Shown: positions 1 to 15,600, counted from the stretch's first letter. The stretch is 64,000 nt of DNA from Rhipicephalus microplus (GCF_043290135.1 NC_134710.1:12105321-12169320), one strand, 5' to 3'. Made by a program: numbers and translations. Notes: generated by a model not told the origin, from the letters alone.

Positions 1-493
1 AAACGTGTGCTCCCCCACAAGGCACACTGCAACCACTGGCATCAGATAGTCCACTACAAAGTGAGAGACCTGGTTCTTTGAACCAACAGCTCAGCTATGC
101 CAGCAAACAATTCGCAGCCTTGCTGGCTCATTTCTCTCGCCTTGTGCTAGATAGTATGTACAAATGCTATGAAAAGAACTTTGCCACTGTGGCGTTAAAC
201 CATGTTGCCTGGATCTCTGGTTCAATCAAATTTATTTTTTGTATAATATTGAAAATATTTTCTTGCTGCAGTATTATTTGTACATTCTTGTGGCACTTTT
301 CATGTAAAAATGGATCTTTTGTGGGCTCTACTTTTGGTGCCGATTCTACAGCCTTTGTTATTTCAAGGTTTAACTGCATATGCCACAGTTTTTAGGTGTG
401 TAGTGGTGAAGTATGCCTGTACCTTTGACTGGAATTTCTTAGAACTATTTATGCTGAGCTTTCTTACGTTGTGTGCCTTGTTTATACTTACAG
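1..493 (+). other. Upstream TCERG1 intron, no feature recognised
   Basis: AT-rich intronic sequence ending in the pyrimidine tract and acceptor of the first exon. I see no earlier TCERG1 exon here: the expected end of FF2 helix 1 is not encoded in any frame. Confidence 0.6.
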
Positions 494-644
494 GTCGACA
501 TTCAGTGACTTTGCACAAAAATATGGTAAGGATGAGAGGTTCAAGAATATAGAGAAGATGCGGGAGCGAGAAAGCATGTTCAACGACTTTGTCCAGGAGC
601 TTCGAAAGCTGGAACGAGAAGAGAGATTGAGCCAGAGAGAAAAG
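494..644 (+). CDS. TCERG1: TCERG1 exon a (end of FF2)
   Basis: The acceptor TATACTTACAG precedes 494 and the donor AAG|GTGGGT follows 644. The first base completes a codon begun in an upstream exon outside the window; the exon ends in phase 0. It encodes STFSDFAQKYGKDERF, then an arginine- and glutamate-rich helix containing IEKMRERESMFNDFV. This matches the second half of FF2 and the following linker in TCERG1. Confidence 0.95.
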
Positions 645-3600
645 GTGGGTATGCAAGCCTATACTACTTCAGGCAGTGCTCTCGAGGGTAGTCTATCAAT
701 ATCTCAGGCATGCATTCTCTCTTGTTGTACTGCTTACTTGCAACATCTTTTTTTACACAGATGCACAATTGCAGTGTTAATCACTTCGTGGCTGAGTTTT
801 ATTTGAGTTTGTTTTCGCACTATTGCCAATTAGAATGGATAAATACATTGCACAACTGTCCAACTCGTGAAACTGAGAGGCCTGATTTTCATTCTTATTC
901 TCAACTTACTTAGTATTCTGATGTTTTTATTATTTTTGTCAATAAAGCAGGGAATTGATAAAATGTACCACCAGTTGCAGCTTTATGCAGCGCAGTATGT
1001 ATGCTGTCTTGCATATATACTTTTTAACATTCATAATTATTTCTCCAACAAGGCACCTGAAGTTACCTTACATATTCTCACTACTATCATTTCCTAAATG
1101 AAAATTAAGGCTCTCTTCTTTCACTCCTTTTATTTCCACTTTACATTGCTTAGGATAGTGTGTAGGCTAGCAAATGCAAATGGATTGTCATTTGAGCAAT
1201 TATTTAATAAATTAGCTATACGTCAATTTTGCATAAAGAATTAGCAGCATATGTCGGATCACACAATATTTTTATTATGGTAAGACGGTGTCTATGGTGA
1301 TAGCATTAATGTCAGTAATGCCTAGTTGCTAACTTTGTGATTCTTAGTCAGGCTTATTCATCTATTTAGGCATCAGGATAAACAAGCTACATGCATATAT
1401 GTGTGTATGTCATAAATACAGGAAGGTCATTTCTACGGCTCGAAAGAAGAAATAGAAAAAAAAATATCTGGGGCATAATGTTTTATGTCTGGATAAGCAA
1501 AGCTTTTGTGACTTCATTTTATGAGTCTTTTTAATGCTGAACACTTTTTCTATTACATGAGGCACATGCATTTGTAGGACTATCATGTCATCTTTACAAT
1601 TGAAGTGCTGTAATCTCTTCTGTCACTTATCTCTTGCTGAGGCGTTTTCTTTAATATGTGCCGTCCATTCTTGTTTGGGGTGTTACTTTAATCTGTTGAG
1701 TGCCTCAGATAGTTTATTTTTGTTCCAAGAAATGTAAAGCTGCATTTAAATGTCTTTCTCTAGTCTGGCTTGCGTTACTGGCCTTAGCATCTAATGAGAA
1801 AATACTGCTATCTAAATATCAGGAAGTCTGAAAAAAACTTCCACTATTGTTACATTTATGATAAACTTTATACCTTAAAACAGTTACATGGGCACCACTT
1901 CTTTGCGTCATTGTCGGTCGTGTCATCTTTTCATTCCATTTGCATGAATTTGACAGAATTTCTTTTTTGGTGAATTATCTGTGGCTTCTTGCTAAGTATA
2001 TTTCTCTCTATTTTTGTGTGTGTCTTCTCATCTAATGTCTTATTGGAATGATTTAGTTGTCAAATTATTTCAAGTGGTGTGTTCCACTTCCTTAGATAAC
2101 TTGAATGACCAGAGCCACACCTGCTCTTAGCATCACTGAGTGGAATAATGATGTTTTGCTGTTTTTTTTTTAATTTATATGGCATCGTGTGTCCAAAGAC
2201 AGTTAAACAGGAGTATTTGTGGACGTTGAACAGAGAGGTCATGAAGGGCTTCAAAAAAAGTGTAGGGATATTACTGCTTCTGTAGCTTTTATTCTAGAGC
2301 ACTTGTAATTGAATTTGGAAGATAAATTGTCAGCAAATCAACATTAGTTCTTTACTTTCATTTTCATATACAGTGAAAATAATGACCTATTTAGTTTACT
2401 CACTTTTTTTGTATTTGTGTCAATGCTAGTGGGAGATGCAGTAGAAGGGCGGAATGAACCTTGCACAAACAGACCGTGTCTTAGAGCTGCAGAAACAGGT
2501 GGTGCAGTTGTGATAAAAGGCAGACTTGCGAGAAACTGGCAAAAGAGTTACGATAGAGCGAAGAGAGGGGAGCATACGGAAAGAAGACGACCTTAAAAAG
2601 CAGAACTTGTGAGAAGGCAGATCGGGTAGTTTGCTAGAAAGGTCCACACGCAAAAAAGGATGGGGGAAAAGAGGGTTACAGGGGGAAGGATCAACATCAG
2701 GTGCAGTCAAGAAACGCAATCTCACCATTTAATGCTGATACAGATGGTGTACTGACACACTTATTACTGTTTTTCTTGATAAAAATGGCTTCAGCTATCT
2801 CCCTATTCCTCGCATCATGATGGGCATTCAAGACAGAGGTGCATGGAAAATCTGGTGCGCAAACACACTTTGCACAATGTGCAGACCAGTGCAAACCAGC
2901 TGCAGACTTTAGCATGTGGCAGTGCTCTTGCAAGCGCACATTTAGGCAGCGTCCAGGCTGCCCGCTATATACCTTGCTGCAAAAAAATGGAATGCTGTAA
3001 ACCAGGTTTGTTTGACAGTTAATGCGCTTGTGAAAGCAATGTCACATGCTAAAGTCTGCACCTGGTTCGCACTGGTCTGCACATTGCACAAAAGTGTGGT
3101 TGCACACCAGAATTTCCACGCACCTTTGTTTTGTACATCCACCATGACAAGAGAACTAAGGACATAGCTGAAGCCCTTTTTATAAAGAACACTAATAATT
3201 GTGTCAGTACACCATCTGTGTCACTTTTAAATGGTGAGATTGCGTTTCTTGACTGTACCTGATGATCCTTCCCCCTGTAACCCTTTTTCCCCATCATCTT
3301 TTCTTGCACGTATTTCTGCTGCAGTTAAATACAAGCTTTAGTGTACGCTTGATTGTGTACCTTCTTACTTTGTCCCGTTTGTTTGCGCTGCCAAGTTGCT
3401 GGTGTCCCATTGCTTTCACTGCAATACCCAACATTTCTGGGGCCAAACATGCACCAATATTTCGGAAGGGTATATAAAAGACAGGCTGTCAAATGTCGCT
3501 AATCAGCTTCAGTCTTTTGTGTCATCAGAAAAGTGTTAATAGTCGGAACTTGTGGTTAGTTGTTTGTAGGACGTAACTTTCTTTGAATGAACCTATTTTT

Positions 3601-6600
3601 TACAAAGCTGATGGCACCTGTCCATTTGAGATAGATTGAAGTTTGTTTATGTTAGATGAATGTGTGTCGTTACGATCAATCTTGCTAGTGGTCGTTCCAG
3701 CCAAGTTTATTGCATAGATTAAAAAGCACTTTATTTACATGCATGCCTTACAGTTTGTCCATTGACCTTCTTTGTTGTGTTGTCGCTTGAATGTTGCTAA
3801 TCTGTCGCTGATTGAATTAACTTCCACAGGTCTTCATTTTCATTTTATGGCCTTTGTGTACAATAGAGATTCTGTACATTTTCTGTTTCTGCTGCTAACA
3901 TTTATTTATTTCAGGTCCACCTCAATAGATATCTAGTGCCTTTTGACTGCTTGCGTTTACTGTGTGTGTGCATATCAGCTATAGTCAGGTACAGCTTTAG
4001 AAGGCAGGAGAGGCTCCACATAGATTACTAAAATGTGGCAACAGATTTCCCCTGCCACGAAACACGCATACACTTCAGCCTGCTTGTAAGGAACCTGAGT
4101 GTGATGCGGCATCCGTTAGTTGTATTCCGAGGATCGTAGTAAATGAAACAGCTTTAAAACCGTTCTAAGTGAAATAATTTTTTCTTTTTGCAAAGAAGTC
4201 TGGAAACTTGTGTTTCAAAGAGTAGAAGTGATTGGGGTGGTCTTGAGTTTATTTGAAGGCCCTTAGCATGTACAAGCTGCGCGAGACTTATAATGTGGCC
4301 AATTGCTAAAGGCACGCTTGTGGGCACTGGCTTCAAAGTTTCGTTGCGTTTCGTCATCATTTGATTTCTCCAAATCACCCTGGCGGTGCCCTTCATTCAC
4401 AATGCTCTCATCTGTGCACGGTTCCACAGTATCGGCATCATCATGGCAATATGAAATCATCACAACGGATGTCCGACCCTCAAATGTCCGAGTCGATGAC
4501 GCGCTGCCACAAATTGCCGCCGGAGTGGGCCTGTTCGAAAGCTTCAGGCTTGGCATCGAGTCAGACGCCGACAATGTCGGCCTCGCGAGAACAGTTCCGC
4601 GCACAAGTTGCCGTCACCTCCACTCACGCAGCCTTCACCATCTCCACAGATGAATACTGGCACACCAGAAGCAGCCAGTTGGGTGTCACGCGGTCAACAG
4701 CTATGAGCAAGTGCTTCACAATGCAGCACCGTCTTAACGTACGGCTTACATCAAGCCAAGCGGTTGTACTTTGGCATTGTGTTGAATGGCAGGAATAGGC
4801 ACGAAGGCCTCCTGTTCACCATCCTGACCACACATGCACACCAACAGTGAGCAAGATGCGACATACAAGCCAGGAAGCATGGACCTTTTCTGGGATAGTT
4901 TCTAGCCAAAAAAAAGAAACTTCTTAATTCAAGCCAGCGTGGCTGACGTCGTGGAACAGTAAAGGCGATTGAAGGAGTTGTAATGTGGAAAGTAGAGCAG
5001 ACTTGTGCGAGAGACAAGCGAATAAGTTGTGATGTAGTAAAAATAGGGGAGCATATGGAGGGAAGGCGACCTTGAAAACCAAAATACACGAGAAGGCAAG
5101 TCGAGTAGCTTGCTTGAAAGGTCCACGAAACACGCAACCAACGTGTAGGGGTGAGTCACCTGCTCGTGCAGAGGTCAAAGAACCTCATTGCGGTGCCAGC
5201 AGTCTTGTGCGGTCCCACCGACCTGATTATTTGTGATTCATATCGTGTAACAGCCATTCTAACACTTTCTGAACGGAGTGCGAAGTCAGCGAGAACAGGT
5301 CCTTATTAACACAAAACAAATGGCGAAATATCCCGGTCAGTTGGGTAGTACAAGTGTGTGTACTGTGATAATACAATACTGATCTAGACAAGACGCAGAC
5401 ACAGATGATCGGGTTCATTCAGCTGCTGACAATGTTGCAGCTGATCTCGTCACTCTAGGCTGCTCACTTGCTACACCAGCGATCAAAAAACTCTGGGAAG
5501 TCTAGTCAGCCAACCAGTCTTCGAAAAAGCAGTGGCAGTGTGAAAACATAGGCTTTGTCTGGCTATGCGGACTTGTCAGAGTAGCAGGCGGACAAAGGAC
5601 AGAGGGATGTGCAGCAAAAAATTGTCAGAGAGAGCAATAACTGGAGGGCTGCAGAAGCGAGGCAGGGTTGGCATTTAGTAACCTCGTCACACTTGCCAAC
5701 ACAAGTGCACTCGGAGCGAGTACACTTGCACTCGCTAAGCGTCACATCGGCAGTGCGCTACTGCACGAGAAAGCGAAGTGTAGTAGGAAATGATGGCAGT
5801 GGCAATTGGCAGATTACTAGTGCAGCATATATTTGTTACTTTTGCGCCTGTGTCTCTGCGTCAGGCCGCATTCTCTTCGTGGTAGTAGCACCAGTGGCAC
5901 ACATCATTGTAATGACTAGAAAACGACTGATGGGCACACGTGCACAACACCACGCAGGCGGCCATTACACGGTATGTTGTTTTGCTATCCTCTAGCAGAA
6001 GTGGCCGCAAACTAACTGCCTGAGGGTGAGAGTATAGAGATTTCTTGTTTTAGTATGGCTTGTTTTAATACACAGCAGTATTCCTAATATTGATAACAAT
6101 GGTTTAAAAATACGAGTGCCGTTTTATGCAAACAGCGCATTTAGGTGCAAGCCACTCTGCGCTACACACTCTGCGCAGTGAAGTCAGGTTGGCGGATGCA
6201 CATACTAGCAAGTGTACTTTGCAGCGAGTGCCACTAAACTTTCTCGCGTGACAAGGCACAATTGACACTCGCAGTGATGTGCACTCACTCAAAGTGCACT
6301 TAAGTTGCCACTTGTGATACAGGTATAACAATAAGAATCTATGGGCACTTCCCTGATTGCTTATCGGTGGTCAAAAGTGGTGTCCCGGGAAATCGCAGGA
6401 GTGCAGACTCTATTTCTTGTAACCAATCGGCGGCGCTCAGAGGCATTTATTTTAAGTGTCATTTTGTGCTACTGAAACAATGTATTGAGCCCGAGGACAT
6501 ACCGTGGCGCCACCATGCGAAGGTGTCCCTGTGACGTACGTGGTTGGATTGCTCCGCCGCCCTCTTGCATGCTGCCCCCAGCTGCTTTCGCGTCTTTTTT

Positions 6601-9600
6601 TTTTTAATAATATCTTCTTATACTTGACTCAAACAAATCAGAAAAAAACTGCTGCAGCTTCTTCCCTGACTGTACGAAGTGCTAAATAACTGCCCTGGAG
6701 AAGTTCTACGTCTCTCATAATGCCTGACTTCCGGCTTCATCTGCTATGGCCACCTGAATGAAAACGAGGGTCGAGCGCGCCGCCTCTGTAAGAAGGGGCA
6801 ACTCATTTCGTTCCAAACTGAAGTATCAAATGGGTATTAAAAGTAAAACAGCTTACCTTTACTGCAAGAAATATGCGCAACCACGCTACTTCATTCATTG
6901 TAGGCTTGCGTTTAAAGAGGAGCCGCGGTTGACATGACAGGCATGCGCAAATTAAATTTTTGTTTAGAACACATAGCCCTACAAAGCACAGCGCAAGCAG
7001 ATTCGCCGTTTTGTGTGAAGCAGCACTGCATTCTTACGGCCTCATGCAGCCGCAGCGTTTCTGTTATCATTGCAAGCAAATGTGAGAATCACGCACACAC
7101 ATGCCTTAGTCAGGATTGTAACTTTCCTCTGCAGCACAATTTTAATATTTGTTGCAGAAAATTTTCATGGTGGTCACACCATGGAAATTTTGCGGGCCTC
7201 GTTCAGAGTTGTAACTTTTCTCCGCGGCATGATTCTAATACTTAACGCTCGAAATTTCTATTGTGGTCACGCCTAGCACATTCGATCACCATCAAGCCAC
7301 ACATGGGTCAAAATTATGAATGATTGGTTCAGTTCAAGAGCTTCTATAAAGGGGTAAATTATGATATGCGATCAGCCAGCCGTATCATTTTGCGTGCTTG
7401 AATGTGCATGCTTCTAGGTCTTGCGTATCGTGATCTAAACGGTAATTTCATGTTTCAGTAAAATTGCCAATGTTCATTTTTTTACAGCTTCATTCATAAG
7501 CTGTGTTATATTTCACGCAGCTCCTAGAAGATGAATCAGTTCTCGAAGCTGACTGCGTTTTCGCCTGTTGATCAAAACAACATACAGAGGAAGTGACAGT
7601 GGCTATGTGCCCATTCTACAGACGTTGTCTATAAGCAAGGAATTAAATTTGCAAGCTGAAGTCGCGGACGGCAGGGGCATTGGCAGAAACTTTTTTTTTT
7701 TTTCGGACGGGGTACCACCTTGATTAGATTTGGGCCCGGGCAGGCAAAGGTGGTACACCATTATTTTGTGTGCATATACCATGGGAATTTTGGGGGGGGG
7801 GGGGGGGCATAAGCTTGTATTGCTACCCCCTGGCTATACCAATGGCAGATAGAAACCCGACCATGAAATAGATACGGTGAAAATAGCGAAAAATAAAGAG
7901 AGAAGAATTGGGCTTCCGGGATATTTTGCCTTTCTGAAAGTTCAGACGACGCACATCTTTAATATAATAACGGCAGCTTCCTCCACATGTACGCTCCTAC
8001 ATCCTATTTTTAAATATAGATAATCGAGCCGTTTGCACATTCATTTTTCGTTCTGAACGAGGCTTCCATGCAGAAACTGAAGCGATGTGCTTTTACGTGA
8101 ACATTCATGGTCTGCGCTCATTTTAACCCTTTGAGCTTGAACTAACAACCACAACAAAGAAAGAGAGAGGGGACAGTAGCACTGCCAGCGGCCGTGACAG
8201 TGGCATCGCATACGTAGCGAACTGTGGCACACCGCCGGTAACCTTTACGGCGACTTTTCGCATCACGTAGTCTGCAGAAGTCTGCGCACCTTAAGCCAGA
8301 GCAATACAACGCTGTTCAAAAATGAAAACACTGCAAAATCGCGGTTAAAAGCAACGCATCCAACCGCCAGCTTTCCCTCGCCAGAGCGAGGCAAGATCAC
8401 GGGATCCAACACTGAACGTCACAGCGATTGCAGCGCTCGTGCCTCCAGTGGTGGGCCTCGCGCCCAACATTAGTACCGTCACGCGGGTATTATTCGTTTT
8501 AGGGGGAGATGCTACTTGAAGACACTTTTTTTTAATATCCATTCTGGAGCAGTGGAACTTTTGCTGTTATTGAGCTTTTAGGTTTTTTGCAAGTTGTATA
8601 CCTTTAGTTCTGCAACATGACAAAGTCAAAACCTTAATCCTCTTGCCCTCTGCTCTTTCCACCTTACTAAATTTTCATAATTTTTTACCTCTGATAGTTC
8701 ATAATATTTTAAATAAAGTATTAAGGCTAAAAAAAAACTAATTAGGAGGTGCATACAAAATATGCGATAGATGGGAAAAAGTCCATATTTCTACTACCCT
8801 ATTAAAGGTTTACTTAGAATGTTTTAAAAAATATTAAATTTTAAACATGATAATTGCATTTCTCATACTTTGGAAAAAATTTGGGTAAAATTTCATGCAG
8901 ATCTGAGCACCAGAAGTACCCGAAAAAAGAGGGGCACATAGAAAAAAAAAATGGCATTATCTGTGTTTGCAAAAAAAAAGAGTTGTAAAGTTGTATGTTT
9001 CTTTTATGAAAGATGCCATTAAATGCAATGAAATTTGCACACAAAAAAGAAGAATCCTTGTTGTAGTGGCCACTGCCACTAAAATCCACCGACACTGTAA
9101 GTTTGTCCCTCACGGCTCTTTTTAGCCGACTCCTCGCATACATTTCACTCACAGACAGCGCCATAAAACGCTTGCCAAACTTCTTCTGCTCCATCTGGCA
9201 GAGCCTTGTGCCGACTGCACGCTAGGAAGAAGTTCGACAGGACTTTGAAATCTAAACAAAGTCTAGTGTCGAGGAACACAATAATGCCGATACTATTTTG
9301 TGGCTGCATTTGTGCCACCTATCGTCATACATAACGCAAAATGTCGTCACCGTTGACTTATTTCGCTGTCAAGTCAGCTTCTTAGACCTTGCAAGATTGG
9401 TGCAGATGGCATCCATTGCCGCATCGTGGACTTTCCGGCTAATGGCTGTGATTGACTTTTGATGCATTGGCTTTTGCAAGCCAACAATTGCTGCAGATCG
9501 GACCAACTGCTCGTAGCCCATTCCTAGATAACGTGCCACCACAACAGCTTTCACGTTGACAGTGTAGCTATCGCGCAAGCTACGGCTTGCTTCATCCATA

Positions 9601-12600
9601 ATGGAGATAAACACACGAGAAAAGAGTTGTTCAGCTGTGCTACGCGACAAGGTATGGACCCCGCAAATAGGCTAAACAGTACATACAGGCACACAGTGTA
9701 CAATGGCGGTCCCAGATCTGTACCACGTGGTTTAAAAACCGATTGCGGCACTAAAAGCGCAGTAAAAGCATGCTCTTTTTTTATTATTTCTTGCACCACA
9801 GTAGCACGAGAAACGGTCGTTATTTGAAGAGTGAGGCTCGGCTCTTCGTCTCATGCGATAGACAATGGCGAGTGGTGGCGTATTACCAGCGGCAACGTGC
9901 TCTAAGACTGCACTTTGTCAGCCTTTGAATAGCCACCTTGTACTCTTTAGATGCAATTTTAAAGCATTTCCAGTTGAGTCTCAAGATGTTTTTTTTTTCC
10001 AGAATAGTATAGGTACTAATCTTATCAAAACAGGTGAAAACAAAAAAATCTGCAAGAAAAATCTCGTTTTTTGACCCACATCTCTCCTTGAATGCAAGTT
10101 CATTTTAAGTGGGGCCGTTAAATGTGGTCTTGACTTATATTTGGTGAGTTCAAGGTTCTAAGCCACATTCTTCCTCAGCAGGGTAATTGCCAGTCCAAAT
10201 GCTGCTGCCTTCTAAAGTTGTACAAGACTATCTCTGACATTGTTCTTTACACTGAATACCAGTAATTTAAGAGCTTTTTACTTCTTACTGCTTGTATTTT
10301 TGCTGTTGTTAAAGCCGTAAGTGTTGAGACTTTTAAAACTTGTGATTAGAAAAGTGATGTTCTACATGTCATGTCGGTACTTTTAGGGAAAGTGCTTACA
10401 ATTGTGTTGTTTTCAGAATGCATGTGAAAAGCTTCAGAACGAGAACAGACTCTTATTTCTTTCATAGGACCATTTTACTCACTCATGAGCCTATACATTA
10501 GGTAAACAGCCTTGAACATTTCTTAACTTACCTCTATGTCGTGCTTCTGAAATTTAAAGGATGCTAAGAAGGGTGTTACAGTGGAATTTCGTTAATTCTA
10601 GCTTGAGTGATATCAATAATGCATGAGGATAAAGTATAGTTGAGACAAGTGGGACCTCCTTCAAAGCAAAATAATAGTAAGCCATGAGTTTGGACAAAGT
10701 TACATCATTAGGTTCACGGCATCCTAGTCATAGCTTTGAAAGTTTTTTTGCCACACAATGTCATGTCACTGGCCGATGGAATTAGCCAACACCTCTTATA
10801 GGTTTTCAGGCCTGCGCGTCACATGAGGTGACGTAGACTGTGCACTACCCACTCGCTCACTCTCGCTCGAGAGGTCGGCAGTGAGGCTCTCGCCGAGTTT
10901 TCAGTTTCTGTTAACACAGGTAAATTGCTTGGCGAAAGCGGGTTTTTATTCCTTACAGAAACATCGAATAAACAGTGCACTTGACATTGCCCCTGCGAAA
11001 CGATGCAGTAGATTATCTGCACACACAGACACACACATTCAATATAGCGGTACAAAAACGAAAGAGGTACAAAGACAATACAGTCGATCCCGGATATATC
11101 GAACTCGAAGGGGATCGCGAAAGCAAGACGGTAGAAAATAATCTGCACATACCTGCACAAACGGAAGTATGCCCTTAGTGGCACGGTGACCATAATAAAG
11201 AAAAAAAAAAATCCTGCTTGCAGTTCACAAAACCCGACATGTATGTTAGCACTAAATACTTTGAGCATTAACGTTTTAATTATTGCCTCTGGGTTATAAA
11301 TTCAAAACTCGTACGAAAAATGAATAAGTAGAGATATCGAGCCGTAAAAAGCATCATACCTTTATATATATAGTCGGCACAAACTTCTTCTTCGTGATAG
11401 CACGGATTCATTTCTGCCGCATGTTTTCGTTCTTCGGAAAAGAGAATACGTGGAACTTTTTCTTCCTGGCATAGTTCCCGGAACATTCAGGGACACAACA
11501 CTTGTTCGGAATTTTGACACTGTCATCTTCTGCTCGATGTTATCAAAATCAAGTCAGCGAAGGCAGAAACACATGAAACATGCCCTCAGCAACGACGCGG
11601 ACACACATGCAGGGTCACTGGGGAGACTGGGGATTGAAAGGCAAGGTAGACGAACTGGTCGGACCGGTTGGATGACCGGCGGCTTGTGACATCAAATTCT
11701 TATGCGCAGGCCTTAAAACGTGTCTAGGAGGTGTTGGATTAGCCCAGAAATGAAGTGGAATAGCAGGTGTTAAAATGAAAAAAGGTACTATGCAGACATG
11801 CAAATTCAGACAGAGCTATTTTGAGAAGTTTAGATGATCAAGTTCTGTCCATTTTCTTGGTATGCATTGGATCTTAACAATCACGATAGAGGATATTTAT
11901 AACGCTTTTGGTATCTTCTACACTCAGCATGTCTGCCATTTTGAGTTTTGCTGTTGCAGAGTCATCTGCTAACACATGAAGTAGGAGCACAGATAGCACT
12001 AAGGTTTAGCTGAAAGGTAGTGGTTGCCGAAAATGTCTTTGTCATCCACTGGGAAGGGGTTAGCAAACCTTACTACGCTCTTTGAAATTGAGAACAGGTG
12101 CTGTGCTACAAAAGGATTGCCATGGTGCAACATAATTAAGTCTAACCTTCTCCTTATCAAAACTTGTTGTTCGGCTAGTAGTCGGTAACACTTGATACTT
12201 TATGTATTTAGCGCAACTTGGTAATTCTTTCTAAGCACTCTCACATTCAAACATGCTTCTGCCATCTGTCGACAATGTCGCAAACATCATCCGCCATCTT
12301 GTCCTCAAATTCCAAACTCAGACACAAAGGGCACATCTCGACAGAATAAGATTATGAGTACTTAGCTCAGCCTGGTACTTCTTCGGAGCACTCTCACACT
12401 CACACATGCTGCCACTCAAAAAACGCTGACCACACACAGTGCTTTCTGTGGTGTATGTTCCTTGAGTGGAAGCATGTGTGAGCACTGATGCTTGCCGAGA
12501 TAGCAGGTGCACCAGCGATCGTGACCGCGCCCTTAAAATCAAAGTTCACTGTTAGTACTCGAGCTACCCCCCCCCCCCCCCCCCCACTGCGGTTTTTTCA

Positions 12601-15600
12601 TGCTCGTTCAAGACAAGTGATTTCCTTTTTGTTTGAGCATTCGATGGCAGTTCCAACACGTGGGTAGATATTATCGCATGGGCCTTCCAGGCGATAGAAA
12701 TGAGCCGGCTCATTCGATCTCCCCTTCAGCAGCGCTCGCGCACTTCTACCCACTCATAAAAGTTATGATGCACGGGGGCATGTTATTAATTTAGACTTGT
12801 GACAAACCATTGCGGCGACGGCAAATACTCGAGGGTCCTTATGATTACCATCGCAATAATAACGCAGGTTTTTACCGCTAAATATATGTTTTGAGTGAGC
12901 TCTGTTTTCGGTTCCCCTTTTGTCTAATTTGTGTTTTTTTTTTTTCGAATTTTGGTACGGAACCTTTGTACAGCAAAATCCTTTTTATAACGAATTTTTT
13001 TGGGGAATATTTTGTTATATCCAGTTTTAACGCTACCTAACTGTTAAGCTTGCAAGATACTTATGTAGTGTACTTTTGTGCACAGAAGTACACTATATAT
13101 TTTAAACTGTGCATGCGTTACACGCATTAAACTTGTCATCTAGCGTACGTCATGTCGGCACACACTGATCGCAACAATCAAATTCCTCAAGGACTATGTG
13201 CAATTAGGATTCCATTTATTCTTTGCACCTATACAGTCTAAACTGTTTAAAACTTACTCAAAAATGCCAGAAAAATTGTCGTCATATAAGTAGTTCCTTG
13301 CATATGGCTTTGCCCTTAAAAATGGGCACTTTCCCTGTATTCACAAATCTAACCTTATCATATTCTTATGACTTAGGCCAACCTTAGCCATAAGTTCGCC
13401 CTTAACGCATTTCAAGAACCTACCTTGTACTTATCACCGAGCTTTCCTCACACTTAATTAAGGCTTGGTTCAGGTAGCTTATGACCTACCTTAAGGCTTC
13501 CTTAAACAACATGGCGGGGAAAGACAACTTTGCATATTTTGTCTATTATGTGGACCGCAAAGAAGAAATATTGAAACGGCACAGTGTACAATACATGTCA
13601 CCGCCACGGCGAGTCCTCAACGATTGGCGGAACCTGGTTGGAACCTACACTAAGCAGGAATTTTCGTGCTGCCCTTGCTTTACAAAAAGTGTTGTGAAGA
13701 ACCTCCTCGCTGTGCTGTTTCTGCAGGAAAATATCCATGGTCGAGGGTTCGTTGTACCCCATCTCATGCAGCTGCTCATCGCATTGCACTTTCATGGAGT
13801 TGGCATGTTTCAACTTGGCAGCGACGGCCTTGTCAATGTCTCATAGTCGACTGTGTCACGAGTATACAGTCCATCGGATATCTGCTATGGTTGCAAAAAC
13901 ACTTTTTCCCATACTGGTAAAACTTCCCAAAGTGGCGCAAACAATTTTCTAGTTGTTTGGTCGGCTGTTCACGGATGCACATTATGTTCGCTGTGGAATT
14001 ATGTCGCGAGCTGCTTCCACGTTTTTCATTTTCTCTGAAGGCACACTGCGTCCATCTTGGTACTTCTTCACAAAATCTGTCAGGATGCAGCCACTTTGTC
14101 GGTGAAGTTCACTTCAGTGCACTGTTCCACAGTAAATGCAACTTTGTAAAAAAAATGCTGTAAACCTCCTCGAACTTTTAAATAAATCCAACGAAATTTT
14201 AAGAAAACAAGAAAGAAAACAGCAAACGTTGAAGCCAGCATCATAACACCACCGAACACAGCAAAAACATAGAAGACGTCGAAATGACAAAAGTGACCTG
14301 ACCAGCCCCCTGCTCGACGGCAGTTGCAAAAAAGTGGCCACACGAAAAACGTGTATTTCGCTGAAAACTGCCAGTGCCTAAACAAATATTGCTACTGTTT
14401 AGGTTTGGCTGCTTCTGTGCATACTGTTATTGATTTCTTGCAGTAAAGCTAGTTTATTACTGCTCGAGGTGATGATTTTGTAGCAAAAATTTACCTACCC
14501 TTGCACCCAGAGCCTATGCTTAAAGAGTTAAGGACGTCTTTCATAAGGCGCCTTTATGACAGGATGCACCTTGTATTTTTCTTATACTTTTCTCATCCTT
14601 TTGTTAGTAGCCTTACTGCGATAAGTGAAAGTTAGTTTGTGAATACAGTGGTTAGTGACCAAGCCTTTTTTTTATTATTTTTCCTCCTGTGCGCATTTTT
14701 ATTAAAAAGTGCTAGTAACCCCTTCATTGACAAGTTGGGCCTTTTCGCGCATAAAGTGACACCTGCTATGAGCTCAAAAGCTAGTTCAACTGCCTTTTCA
14801 ATGAACTGACACCGTTTCACTGAAATGTGATACTGCCACATATAGCCGATCAGCCCTGGTGAGTTGCGTGCAGCCGTTGCCTACGCTCTAAAAATAGAGC
14901 GAGTAAAAAGGGTGTCTTTTTGTCCCACTACAATAATCGTCATTTATATTGCGTTCCATCCTTGCGCTATCGCCCCGCGCCCGGTACATTCCGGTCACGA
15001 TCGACATGCCCATTATCAGGGTTACATTGCATTCTCGATAGGAAAGTGGCCAGCGCCGAGTTTTCAAGAAAGGAAGCGCACGCAAGCCTGATGACGATTA
15101 TTGTTGTGGGACAAAAAGACACCCTTTTTACTCTATATTTTTTCAGAGTGTACTTGGCTTATGCCGTAATCGCCGGACCGTTTACTGTCTAATGTACGTG
15201 CGCGTTTCTGCATTCGTGCATGCTTCACTCTGGGATGTGCATGGTGCTGCGAGTTGCCTGTTCAGTCTACGCGATGAAGATGAGCATCTTGGAAACAATG
15301 TGTAAGAGATCTTGCACAACGTGGTGGCAGCAATCTTGCAAGCGGTGGCATGGTGCGTTTGTATTGCCATCAATCCGCATGGTTTATACCACATGCGCCG
15401 TTAAGCATATAGTTTCAGATTGCTGCAATAAGGTCATCAACGATCAGTCATAATGGCACGTTCATCGCCAGCTGCCACCTCACCTTCGCTCATTTGTGAT
15501 GTTTATCCATGAAAGCATCGTCATGAAAGCACCGGAAGTCATTGTTATTTATTGACCTTGCTTTGCTATGGCCAAAAAGATGGGAGATTTTTTTACGGTG

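Noticed and set aside
1..493. An extra TCERG1 exon ending before GTGAGAG at 60
   Set aside because: The open frame (PPQGTLQPLASDS) does not match the FF2 first helix expected before the exon at 494.
3480..3545. Hammerhead-like CTGATGA (minus strand) in a PLE 3' flank, where such ribozymes are known to occur
   Set aside because: The conserved GAAA segment and stem II are not in the required spacing, so I cannot support a ribozyme.
4303..4798. Plus-strand ORFs of 116 and 145 codons
   Set aside because: They are the opposite strand of the Tigger C-terminal remnant, whose minus-strand reading has clear family blocks.
10819..11268. 149-codon minus-strand ORF as a membrane protein gene
   Set aside because: It reads through a MITE terminal sequence and AT-rich intron; the hydrophobic residues come from T-rich codons.
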